64,000 nucleotides of DNA from Deltaproteobacteria bacterium (GTDB taxonomy: Bacteria > Myxococcota_A > Polyangia > Polyangiales > Polyangiaceae). Positions 29,341 through 38,872 of this stretch are shown here, one piece after another; the stretch's first letter is position 1; each line of letters begins with the position of its first letter. The notes under the pieces are model-generated. The model worked only from the letters and a program-made list of their open reading frames with translations, made no database searches and was not told the DNA's origin. Where the stretch lies: assembly GCA_003235365.1 (NCBI GenBank), contig QJWJ01000438.1:1-64000 (forward strand). Reading direction: 5' to 3'. Position numbers and translations under genes: made by a program.

Positions 29341-31011
29341 GTGAACCAACAGTCGGTATCTCGTGCCTGGTCGAGGTGGGTCGTTCGCGCGCACGAGTGG
29401 AAGGCCAAGTACCGGCTCTCGCCCGTTTGGGCGTTGCGGGTCGCGTTCGGCACGGCGGCCCTGTTTTCGCTGTTCATCTTCGTTCGGCATGCGGTGGAGG
29501 CGAGCCGGGTCGTTGACGGGGTACGCTACTTCTGGCTCGACGACGACCAGATGATCTCCATGCGTTACGCGCGCAACCTCGCCGAGGGCGCCGGCCTGGT
29601 TTGGAACGAGGGCGAGTACGTCGAGGGGTATTCGAACTTCTTGTGGACGTTGGTGATGAGCCTCGTTCATCTGCTAGGAGCCCCCGACGCGACCGCGTCG
29701 CTCTACGTTCAGGGCATCGCCTGGCTGCTGACCCTGTTCACGTTGCGTTGCACGGTCGACATCCTGCAGACGCTTGGAGCGCGCAGCTACGTCGTCATCG
29801 GGTCGGTCCTGCTCACGATCGTGTGCTGCACGGACGTGATGTACTGGGCCACCTCGGGCTTCTCGACACCGTTGTCCACGGCGCTGCACGTGTTCGTCGT
29901 CGCGCGTGTTCTCCGGACAGCGAAATCAGGAGGAGCTGACCTCGGGCGGGTCGGAATGGTGGCGTTGGCGCTACTGCCGTTGGTGCGTGGTGATACCGTC
30001 GTGCTTTGGGGAGCTGACGCCTTGCTCTACTTCGCCTTGGCTCGCGGTCGGATGCGCGCAGTGGGAGTTGCAGCGTTGACCCTCTTGCCCATGGTCGCAC
30101 ACCTGGCATTTCGCCTCGGGTACTACGGCGATTGGTTTCCCAACACGTACTACTTGAAAGTCACTGGTCGCAGTGATCGAGCGGCGCTTGGGATCCGCTA
30201 CATCACGCAGTTCAGCCAACGGTACCCGACCTTGCTGGCGATGGCGGCCGGCGTGGCGCTCGTTCTACTGCGGCGTCGCGACTGGCTGGGCATTGCGCTA
30301 CCGTTGGCGATCGTTCCGATCTACGCCTATGCGGTGACCGCGGGGGGCGACAACTTTCGTCCATTTCGCTTCTTCTCCCCGTCGATGCCCATCGTGATCG
30401 CGTTCGCTGGGGTTGGCGCAGCCAGGTTGATTAGTGGCGGTAGCACTGCCAAGTTGGCCTGGTGTGCCGTGCTGTTCGTTGCAGTCGTACCCGTGCGCGA
30501 ACCGCTCGGGAACATCGCGAAAGTGGGGCAGAATGGCAAACCGCCCAAGCACCTGATCTCGGCTATCTGGCTGCGAAAGAACGCCGATCCCGCCGCGTCC
30601 GTGGCTGTCGTGCCCGCGGGAATCGTTCCCTACTTCTCGCGCCTGCGGGCGTTGGATGTCTTAGGGAAGAGCGATCGACACATTGCGCGGCTGCCACAGA
30701 ACAAGGGGGCGGGCATTGGTCACGGCAAGATCGACCCGGAGTACACACTCGGACAGGCACCGGACTATGTCGTGTCGTGTCGAGCGAAGAAGTTCGCTTC
30801 GGACGCGCCGAAGAACGCGAAGAAGGACAAGAAGAAGCTCAAGCGCGACTACGTGTTGAATCTGCTCTCATCAAAACCGTTCCAGAAGTCGTACGTCCGC
30901 AATTCCGTCAAGATGAAGTACCTCGAGAAGAAGAACGCGATCTTCGTCCATGCGGAATCTCCCGAATGGCAGCGTCGTAAGAGTTGGAAGTCTGTGCGCT
31001 TAGATCGTTGA
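29341..31011 (+). CDS. Multi-TM glycosyltransferase-like membrane protein (GT-C / AftB-like; start uncertain, ORF open from 29263)
   Basis: 'WLDDDQMISMRYARNLAEGAGLVWNEGEYVEGYSNFLWTLVMSLVHLLGA' motif of polyprenyl-phosphate-sugar-dependent GT-C-like proteins; many TM segments. Confidence 0.75.
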   Translation: MNQQSVSRAWSRWVVRAHEWKAKYRLSPVWALRVAFGTAALFSLFIFVRHAVEASRVVDGVRYFWLDDDQMISMRYARNLAEGAGLVWNEGEYVEGYSNFLWTLVMSLVHLLGAPDATASLYVQGIAWLLTLFTLRCTVDILQTLGARSYVVIGSVLLTIVCCTDVMYWATSGFSTPLSTALHVFVVARVLRTAKSGGADLGRVGMVALALLPLVRGDTVVLWGADALLYFALARGRMRAVGVAALTLLPMVAHLAFRLGYYGDWFPNTYYLKVTGRSDRAALGIRYITQFSQRYPTLLAMAAGVALVLLRRRDWLGIALPLAIVPIYAYAVTAGGDNFRPFRFFSPSMPIVIAFAGVGAARLISGGSTAKLAWCAVLFVAVVPVREPLGNIAKVGQNGKPPKHLISAIWLRKNADPAASVAVVPAGIVPYFSRLRALDVLGKSDRHIARLPQNKGAGIGHGKIDPEYTLGQAPDYVVSCRAKKFASDAPKNAKKDKKKLKRDYVLNLLSSKPFQKSYVRNSVKMKYLEKKNAIFVHAESPEWQRRKSWKSVRLDR

Positions 31012-31098
31012 GCGTTCGAACGGCGAACTCCCATTTGATGCTACAGCGAATGGAGTCGAGAAAACGACTGCAACCGGGCGCTTGTATCGGACCCTCAC

Positions 31099-31138
31099 CC
31101 AACGCGGGTTCGAAAAGCCGCCCGAGAATCGCGCTCAC
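31099..31138 (-). repeat. Dispersed 40-bp repeat, copy 2
   Basis: Reverse complement GTGAGCGCGATTCTCGGGCGGCTTTTCGAACCCGCGTTGG, 35/40 to 23042-23081. Confidence 0.75.
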
Positions 31139-32174
31139 TCATTTAGAGCGGCAATTAGGTTGATTGGTGCGACAGATCCGGCGGGCTGCTAGACACCGAG
31201 TTGCGCGCAAGGAGAGCCGGCCGCCCCGAAACGCGCCCTCACCGAATCCCAGGGCGATTTCTGGGAAATTTCGTGTGGTGGCGAGCTGCTCGGTGCTCTC
31301 TAGTAGCGTCTTCCTTGCGACCATTCTCTAAGGTAACCCGCGACGACGTTCTCTGTGGGCGTGGCTCTCACTCGTTCCGACATGATCATCGGGTGTCTCC
31401 GTCGCGTCCAGTGGAAACATCATTTAGGAGTGGGTCCTCTTCCACTTCCACTTCGCTTGTCGGACGTTGGCTGAGTTTCAGTAGCGGGAACCGTTAATGG
31501 GATTAACTTAATGGGGCTAATGTTCATTGCTGGACGGCCCCGTTGGAGGCGCACTGTCCTCGTTCGTGGCAGTCGCACAGCGAAAGAACGAGCTGGCACG
31601 TGAGATTGTACGGGATTGCATCCCGTGAGTGGCCGGAGTCGGATGCCCGTCAGATGGCCGCCTTGTCCGTCGGGCGAACAGTTGCTGCAGGTGCGAGCGA
31701 GATGGCGCGAATTCGAAGTGACATCGACGCCACCCTTTCCGTCATTGGATGCGTTTCGAACGTTGGATTCTTCTGCGACGAGTACCGGGTAACACTAGCC
31801 ATCCATGAGCGCTTGGCCAGACAGCTGGCAGGAGCAGCGTTAAAACGAGTGCTACCGTCTTCTATTTCTCTTCGCTGAATCATACCTTTCCAGGACACAT
31901 ACGGGGTAGGTCCACGTTGCGGCCGTTACCCCGGTGGGTGGGTAGAGTGTCAGGGTCGTGCACCGGTCTGAACGTGAGTAGCGTTTGGCGTGGTTGCAAA
32001 ATGTTAACAACCGGTTGCGGTAGGCTGTAGTCCTGCCGCCGGAGGCGTGTGATGGAAGAGTCCAAGGTTTCAAGCGCGCGCATGTCGCGCTGTGCTTTTG
32101 TATCTGCATTGGGAAAACGGTTGAAGTGGGGGCGGCGCCTCGTTCGAGGGGTGCCGTGCCGGCGCAGTACGCTC

Positions 32175-33644
32175 ATGAATGGGCGAATTTACGGGTATCT
32201 GGCCCTTTGTTTTGCGATGGCGCTCGCCGTCTTTGCATTTTCTGCATGTAGTGAACGTCCATTACCGGACGGTGAGCAAGGGAAGCCGGGGCAGCTGCAT
32301 CTCGCGCTGACGGCCGAGTCTTCGACCGGCAACGTCTATCGCTTGCGACGGGCCATTTTTACGGTGACCTCTGCTTCCAATGGTCAGACGATTGAAGTGT
32401 CGACTGAAGAGGATCCAAACCGCTCCTCGATCGACCTGGAGTTGCCCGCGGGGGACTACTCTGTCCTGCTCAATGGCGGGTACTACCTCGAACACCTGTC
32501 CGGTCCGGGAGCTCCGCCCAGTATCGGCGATGCCGGTTCATCGCCGTCGTATCTGGTCGGCAAGGGTCGACTATTTCGCGCGGCGGTAAATGTCACCAGA
32601 GACACGGCTCCGACCGTTCCGGATCCTGACGCGGGTGCGCCACTGGGGGTGCCATCGAAGTTGCTGTCCGAGAACCCACAGTTTGCGACCGTGAGGTCGG
32701 ACGAGTCGACGTCCGTCGTGTTCGTGTTTCGGGTGCTAGGAGAGTCCACTGGTGGCGATGCGGGTAGCCTTTCGATCGGGATTGAAGTCCTGGATGACGG
32801 CTGCGTCGACGACGGGAACGAACCCAACGATACCCCCCTCGAGGCTACCCCGCTGCTGCCGGACGAACCTCTCACGGCCACGGCGTGTCCAGACGATGAC
32901 GACTTCTATTCCTTCGCGAGCCCCGTCGCGGCAGGAGAGTTGTTTGCTGTCACGGTCGCCTTCTCGAATGACGTTGGTGACATCGATGCTGTGCTAATCG
33001 ACCAGTACGGTGACGCGGTTTCTGGCGGATTCTCGGTGACGGATGATGAGAATCTTCAAGCAATATCCGATGGCGGTAACTACACGCTTCTGGTTTATAC
33101 GTACAACACTGCCAACCAGTACACGATCACGGTCTTTGCGGGACCGTCGCCTGCGGCGAGCGACTGCTGTACTCCGACCATGTTACCTTCTTGTACAGAG
33201 CCGACGGTGGCCTCCTGTGTATGTGACTTGGACCCGTTCTGTTGCGGCGCGGTGTTCGATGCGTCCTGCGTGAGTCTGGCGATTGGCCAGTGCGGCATGC
33301 AGTGCGGTACGAATCAAGGGAGCTGCTGCGAAACCAGCGATGAGGGCGGTTGTGGCGATGCCGTGATCGAGCAGTGCGTTTGCGCGACGGACCCCCAGTG
33401 CTGCTACGGGGGCTATGACGAGCTGTGCATTGCCGAAGCCGCTGGTGAATGTGGGTTGAGTTGCTCGACTCAACCGCCGGAAAGCGACTGTTGCCAACCT
33501 TCCGAATTGCCTGGTTGCAGTGACCCCTCGGTCAGTGAATGCGTCTGCGAGTTCGACCCATACTGCTGTGGGACGTCCTTCGACGAAACCTGTACGAACG
33601 TTGCCGTCGCGTACTGCGGCGCGAGCTGTGAGAAAGGAAAGTGA
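32175..33644 (+). CDS. Secreted lipoprotein with pre-peptidase C-terminal (PPC)-like domain and three Cys-rich repeats
   Basis: ATG 32175, 'AVFAFSACSERP' lipobox; 'EPNDTPLEATPL...DDDFYSFASPVAAGELFAVTVAF...GGNYTLLVYTYN...YTITV'; three '.CC....PGC.dp.V..CVC..DP.CCg..fDe.C...a...CG..C' repeats. Confidence 0.85.
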   Translation: MNGRIYGYLALCFAMALAVFAFSACSERPLPDGEQGKPGQLHLALTAESSTGNVYRLRRAIFTVTSASNGQTIEVSTEEDPNRSSIDLELPAGDYSVLLNGGYYLEHLSGPGAPPSIGDAGSSPSYLVGKGRLFRAAVNVTRDTAPTVPDPDAGAPLGVPSKLLSENPQFATVRSDESTSVVFVFRVLGESTGGDAGSLSIGIEVLDDGCVDDGNEPNDTPLEATPLLPDEPLTATACPDDDDFYSFASPVAAGELFAVTVAFSNDVGDIDAVLIDQYGDAVSGGFSVTDDENLQAISDGGNYTLLVYTYNTANQYTITVFAGPSPAASDCCTPTMLPSCTEPTVASCVCDLDPFCCGAVFDASCVSLAIGQCGMQCGTNQGSCCETSDEGGCGDAVIEQCVCATDPQCCYGGYDELCIAEAAGECGLSCSTQPPESDCCQPSELPGCSDPSVSECVCEFDPYCCGTSFDETCTNVAVAYCGASCEKGK

Positions 33645-34906
33645 AGATGGACACGACGATACGCGGGGTTCGATTCCAACTGCTGGGCGTCGTTGTTGCG
33701 ACGGCACTGACATCGTGCGGAGTGTCCGAACCGGAGGCTGTCGATGATACCACGCAGCTCGTGATCGGAGGTTACCATGCTGACAATGCGGTCCTGGACC
33801 ATACCGGTCTGATCGTGGCTTACACGCCGGATGGTCAGGTGTATGAGCCATTGTGTTCGGGGACCCTGGTGGGGCCAGAGACGCTGTTGACGGCGAAACA
33901 CTGTCTAGAGGTCTTCGCCATCGCGGATGCGTACGGCTGGCGTGCTGGGTTTGCGACAGGGGGCGATGGGTTGCAGCCGAAGGAGTTGGCCGAGATCGTC
34001 TCATTCGTGTCCATTCCGCCCGAGAGTGGCGGGTTCAACGAACTCGGTGCCGACGTGGCGGTCATGCATTTGGATAGGGCGCCGCAAGGTAACATCGAGT
34101 TTGCCCAACCTCGGCACTCTTCCGGTTTGAAAGTCGGTAGGGTCATGACGACACTGGGCTATGGTGTCTTCGGGGCACAGGGGGCGATCGACGCCCAGCG
34201 CCGCATCGGTCGAGAGACGGTCGACGCTCTGGAGGGGCGCACCCTTCAAGCCATCTTCGGTGACTTCGAAAGCTTTGTGGAATGGGTTTACACTGGAGAG
34301 TTGACCGACGAGAACATCTTGCTCGTCGTCGGGAATGAACCGGCCGTTGCAGAATTGAGTGACTTGTACGAGTCGTTGATGGTGCTCGAGGGCTTCGAAG
34401 CGATTACGGGCCACGGTCTCCGGGACACGCAGTCCTGCTATGGCGATTCGGGCAGTCCGCTGCTGGCGTTGACTCGCGACGGCGTCTGGGAGACCTATGG
34501 CGTCGTTTCAGGGGGATTCGGATCGCTGCGTTCGGTTTGTGACTTTGGTTCCGCTTTTTCGACGTTCGGTGACGACGCGTTTGACGTGATCACCACGGAG
34601 TTGACGTGGGTGGACCCGTGCGGCGATGTGTCCCGCGATGGAATCTGTGACGGAGATACGCTGAGATACTGTGAGACGGAGCCGCTTTTCGACGTTCGGG
34701 CGCTTCGCGAGGTCGATTGCGCGGCACAGGGCCAGCAGTGCGTCAGCGACGGGTTGGGGGCTGTCTGCGGTTCGCCAGCAGCCGTGCGAGCGTCCCGGCC
34801 ATCGACAGCACGGCGCGCCACTGCGGCGATCAAGGCCGAGCTCGAACGCGTGGTGCGGGAAGGCTACTTGCGTGACCTGGGGATAGAGCTCGACTGGGGG
34901 CTGTGA
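33641..34906 (+). CDS. Trypsin-like serine protease (S1)
   Basis: GTG start overlapping the upstream stop; 'IGGYHADNA...CSGTLVGPETLLTAKHCLE', 'ELGADVAVMHLD', 'QSCYGDSGSPLLALTRDGVWETYGVVSGG'. Confidence 0.92.
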   Translation: MKMDTTIRGVRFQLLGVVVATALTSCGVSEPEAVDDTTQLVIGGYHADNAVLDHTGLIVAYTPDGQVYEPLCSGTLVGPETLLTAKHCLEVFAIADAYGWRAGFATGGDGLQPKELAEIVSFVSIPPESGGFNELGADVAVMHLDRAPQGNIEFAQPRHSSGLKVGRVMTTLGYGVFGAQGAIDAQRRIGRETVDALEGRTLQAIFGDFESFVEWVYTGELTDENILLVVGNEPAVAELSDLYESLMVLEGFEAITGHGLRDTQSCYGDSGSPLLALTRDGVWETYGVVSGGFGSLRSVCDFGSAFSTFGDDAFDVITTELTWVDPCGDVSRDGICDGDTLRYCETEPLFDVRALREVDCAAQGQQCVSDGLGAVCGSPAAVRASRPSTARRATAAIKAELERVVREGYLRDLGIELDWGL

Positions 34907-34908
34907 TT

Positions 34909-34945
34909 GGCGGGTCCCGGGGCGCACGCTCGCCCCGGGATCGCC
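34909..34945. terminator. Strong GC-rich hairpin just after the protease stop
   Basis: TCCCGGGGCG-CACGCT-CGCCCCGGGA, extended by GGCG/CGCC across a small bulge; no U-tract. Confidence 0.6.
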
Positions 34946-35051
34946 TCGACTCGCCGCGGTTTGGTCCCCTCGCCCCGCGACTGGCGAAATGGATTCACGA
35001 AAAACGTTCGTGCCCCCTGTGCGAGCGCCCTGTGACGGCTATGATCAATGA

Positions 35052-38000
35052 ATGCCCGAGGGTTCGACCCACACAATCATCCACGCGGTGCAAGAACGGT
35101 TGAAGGGCGTTGCCGGGCGTGACGTGGGCGTTGACGAGTTGGCCCAAGAGGCCGTCGAGCTGGCCAGGCTCTTGCTGCAGCTGTGCGAAACTCAGACCGA
35201 TGACCGCGATCGGGAGCAGTTTGCCGTGCTGTCGCGCATGATGGACGATCCGCGAGGCCAGATCTTCACTACCTACTTGACGGATCGGGCCTACCGCTCG
35301 AAGTCGAAGCGACGGGCCGTGGAGCAAGCGCGCTACCTGCTCGAAAAGGTCGGTGCACCGCGATATGTTGGTCCCCTGGAGCGAATGGGGCTGAGCGCAT
35401 TGCGCAACGTCGGTACCTGGTTGCCGACGCTGAGCGGTACCGCGATGCTCAACCGCATTCAAGACGAGACCAGCGCGTTCATTCTTCCGGCGGGGAAATC
35501 CTTCGACGAGTACTTGCAACGGCGAAGGGCACAAGGCGTGCTCGTCAACGTGAACCACCTCGGTGAAGAGGTGCTGGGGGAACGTGAGGCGGAACGCCGA
35601 GTCGATGACTACGTGAAGCTGCTGCAGCACCCGGACGTCGAGACCATCAGTGTCAAAGTCTCGTCGATATTCAGCCAGAGCAGCCCATTGGCCTTCGACC
35701 GCGTCGTGGATGCCGTGAGTGAGCGGCTGAGGCCGATTTACCGCGCTGCGTTGGACAACGAGTGTCGCGGCGGTGGCGGCAAGCTCGTGATGCTCGACAT
35801 GGAAGCGTATCGCGACTTGCAGGTAACACTTGTGGCGCTGCAGCGGGTGTTGAACGAGAGCGATTTTCTGGGCGCTCGCGCTGGCGTGGCGCTCCAGGCG
35901 TACCTGCCGGAGTCCACGACTCTCTACGGGAAACTGGTCGAATGGGCGTCGGCGCGACGCGCTCGGGGTGGCGCGCAGTTTCGCGTACGGGTCGTCAAGG
36001 GGGCGAATCTCGCGATGGAGACCATCGAGTCGGCGATTCGAGGGTGGCCCTCTCCCATCTATTCGACGAAGCTCGAGGTCGATGCCAGCTACAAGCGCGT
36101 GCTCTTGCTCGCAACGGAACGCAACAGCACCGCGTCGGTCGACGTCGGAGTTGCCAGTCACAATCTGTTCGATGTTTGTTTCGGTCTGCTGCGCCGTTCC
36201 TCCAACCAGGTTGAACCCCACGTGTCCTTCGAACTGCTCGAGGGCATGGCCAACCCGTTGCTGCGGTCGTTGCGCCTACTCGGTGCCGACGTCTTGGTGT
36301 ACGCGCCGTTCGTCGGCGAGCACGAGTTCCCGAGTGCCATTGCCTACCTGGTTCGACGCCTGGATGAGAACACATCCGCACAAAACTACCTGCGGCACAG
36401 CTTTGAGATGCGCGTGGATAGCGAGGCGTTCATCGATCAGCAGAAGCAGTTCTGTGACGCGTGCGGGGCGATTTCTGTGGTGGGCAGTGAGCGACGTCGC
36501 ACGCAGGACCGCAGTCGCGCACAGGCCGGCCCGAGTGCTGAGTCCCAGTTCGTCAACGAACCGGACACGGACTTCACCCTGGCCGCCAATCGACAGGCGC
36601 TGGGCGAGTGGATGCAACGTACGCGCGATGGTTGGTTCGAGGTACACTCGCACGTTGCTGGTAGGCAGGTACGCCGAGACAACGCGCAAGTGGGGGTTGA
36701 CCCGTCGCGTCCCGGTCATCAGCCATATCGGGTTGAGCTGGCGGGACCTGGCGACATCGAAGCTGCGCTGCGGTGTGCGGCGGATGCGCACTGCGTCGAT
36801 CCGCTGGTGCTCAGTGCCGCAGCGGAACAGCGGCGCCAATGGCTGCGGGCAGCCGCTCAGCGTCTACGCGACGCTCGATGCGAGTTGATCGCCTTGATGG
36901 TCCTCGATGCCGGAAAACGTGCAGAGGAAGCGGACGTCGAGGTTTCCGAGGCGATCGATTTTGCCGAGTACTACGCGCGTTGCCACGCGCAGCTCGAGCG
37001 CTTACCCGGGGCGGTATTGAACGCTCGGGGGCCGGTCGTCGTTGCGCCGCCGTGGAACTTCCCTTTGGCGATCCCACTCGGTGGGGTGTTTGCAGCGTTG
37101 GTAGCAGGCAACCCCGTCATCCTCAAGCCCGCGCTGGAGACCCCGCTCGTTGCACGCCGCGCCTGCGAATTGCTGTGGGAGGCGGGAGTGCCGGAGAACC
37201 AGCTCCAATTCGTCGTTTGTCAGGACGATGTTGCGACGCCGCTGATCACCGACGAGCGAACCCGTGTCGTCGTGCTGACGGGCGCGACGAGCACAGCGCG
37301 GATGTTTCTGGATCTTCGCCCCGAGCTTCGCTTGTTGGCAGAGACCGGCGGCAAGAACGCGCTGTTCATCTCCGCCATGTCCGACCACGAGCAAGCCATT
37401 GTCGACGCGATTGCCTCTGCGTTCGGTCATGCGGGCCAGAAGTGCAGCGCCGCAAGTCAGTTGATAGTCGATCGCGAGCTATACGACGATGCAGAGTTCT
37501 TGGCGACTCTCGCTGACGCGGCGAGCAGCCTCGTGGTCGGTTCGGCGTGGGACTTGGACACCGTGGTTACACCTCTGATCGCCCCTCCGTCGGCCCTGCA
37601 ACGAAAAGCGTTGACGACGCTCGAGCCCGGCGAGAGCTGGCTCGTGCAACCACGATTCGATTCGAATAACCCGCACTTGGTCAGTCCCGGGATCAAACTC
37701 GGCGTACGGCCCGGAAGTGCCACGCACACCACCGAGTTCTTCTGTCCGTTGCTCGCCGTATTGCCGGCGAAAGACGTCGCCGACGCCGCGCGCATCGCCA
37801 ACTCGACGCGCTACGGGCTGACGGCGGGTATCCACAGTCTGGACGAGCGCGAGCAGGATTTGTTCATCGACGCGATTGAAGCAGGGAACGTCTACGTCAA
37901 CCGCAAGATCACCGGAGCGATCGTTCAGCGCCAACCCTTCGGCGGCTGGAAAGAATCCAACTTCGGGCCGGGAGCAAAAGCTGGGGGACCGAACTACGTC

Positions 38001-38627
38001 GCGCAGTTTCACCGTATCGAGAGCAGCGAGGAGCCGGGGTCGACCGCTGCGTCGGTGTCGCTGCCCTCTCGGATTGCGAGCTGGGTCGAACGGGCGAGCG
38101 TCGAATGGCCACACATGCGCGTCCCGCTGACGACGATCGCTCGCAACTACGTGCGTGATCACACGTGTTGGTTCGTCAGCGGACACGATGCCACGGCGCT
38201 CGTCGGGGAAGACAATCTGTTGCGCTACCGGCCGTTGCGTGGTGTCGCGCTCGTGATCGATGAGAACACGCCCGAACGCGATGTCGCGATGGTCGCCCTC
38301 GCCGCTGCGGTGGTGGAATGCCCGCTGACGGTGCTCGTGTTGGCTCAGCGGCGGCAAGCGTTCCTTCAGATGTTGAATCCTGTGGCTGTCTCTGACGACG
38401 AGGCTCTGCTCGAGGCGCTCGACGGGATCGACGTCGAGCGGATTCGCTGCCTGAAAGCGCCGTCTGAGGCGCTGCTGCGGATGAGCCACCGCAGCGCGTG
38501 GCACGTCAATACCGAACCCCCGAGTCCGCTGGGTCGGGTCGAGTTACCGAACTACTTGCGCGAGCAAGCGGTGAGTGTCGTGTACCATCGCTACGGGCAC
38601 TTGGGGCTGCGCGGGCTGCATCAATGA
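35052..38627 (+). CDS. putA: Bifunctional proline dehydrogenase / L-glutamate gamma-semialdehyde dehydrogenase (PutA-type)
   Basis: PRODH region 'VNVNHLGEEVLGEREAERRVDDYVKLLQ...SVKVSSIF', 'RVRVVKGANLAME'; ALDH region 'GPVVVAPPWNFPLAIPLGGVFAALVAGNPVILKP', 'LLAETGGKNALFIS', 'FGHAGQKCSAASQL', 'TRYGLTAGIHSLDEREQ', 'FGGWKESNFGPGAKAGGPNYV'. No N-terminal RHH domain. Confidence 0.9.
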   Translation: MPEGSTHTIIHAVQERLKGVAGRDVGVDELAQEAVELARLLLQLCETQTDDRDREQFAVLSRMMDDPRGQIFTTYLTDRAYRSKSKRRAVEQARYLLEKVGAPRYVGPLERMGLSALRNVGTWLPTLSGTAMLNRIQDETSAFILPAGKSFDEYLQRRRAQGVLVNVNHLGEEVLGEREAERRVDDYVKLLQHPDVETISVKVSSIFSQSSPLAFDRVVDAVSERLRPIYRAALDNECRGGGGKLVMLDMEAYRDLQVTLVALQRVLNESDFLGARAGVALQAYLPESTTLYGKLVEWASARRARGGAQFRVRVVKGANLAMETIESAIRGWPSPIYSTKLEVDASYKRVLLLATERNSTASVDVGVASHNLFDVCFGLLRRSSNQVEPHVSFELLEGMANPLLRSLRLLGADVLVYAPFVGEHEFPSAIAYLVRRLDENTSAQNYLRHSFEMRVDSEAFIDQQKQFCDACGAISVVGSERRRTQDRSRAQAGPSAESQFVNEPDTDFTLAANRQALGEWMQRTRDGWFEVHSHVAGRQVRRDNAQVGVDPSRPGHQPYRVELAGPGDIEAALRCAADAHCVDPLVLSAAAEQRRQWLRAAAQRLRDARCELIALMVLDAGKRAEEADVEVSEAIDFAEYYARCHAQLERLPGAVLNARGPVVVAPPWNFPLAIPLGGVFAALVAGNPVILKPALETPLVARRACELLWEAGVPENQLQFVVCQDDVATPLITDERTRVVVLTGATSTARMFLDLRPELRLLAETGGKNALFISAMSDHEQAIVDAIASAFGHAGQKCSAASQLIVDRELYDDAEFLATLADAASSLVVGSAWDLDTVVTPLIAPPSALQRKALTTLEPGESWLVQPRFDSNNPHLVSPGIKLGVRPGSATHTTEFFCPLLAVLPAKDVADAARIANSTRYGLTAGIHSLDEREQDLFIDAIEAGNVYVNRKITGAIVQRQPFGGWKESNFGPGAKAGGPNYVAQFHRIESSEEPGSTAASVSLPSRIASWVERASVEWPHMRVPLTTIARNYVRDHTCWFVSGHDATALVGEDNLLRYRPLRGVALVIDENTPERDVAMVALAAAVVECPLTVLVLAQRRQAFLQMLNPVAVSDDEALLEALDGIDVERIRCLKAPSEALLRMSHRSAWHVNTEPPSPLGRVELPNYLREQAVSVVYHRYGHLGLRGLHQ

Positions 38628-38872
38628 ACCGGAGTCGTATCGGCCCAGAACAATCTCGCGGCCGACGGCTATTCGAGGGCGCGCGACCTTTTGTACTCGT
38701 TTTCTTCGATCGGGTGACCCGCTGGCGCCTGGCCACGCGTCTGTGATGCATTTCCCGCTGCCCTGAAGCGCGCCCCAAGAAGCCCCCACTGGGTTCCAAG
38801 CGCCCGTGTTGCATTTGTTCGCGGAACTAGCTGCATTTGGGGACGGGCTGGGCGATTGTACGTTCGAAGAAC

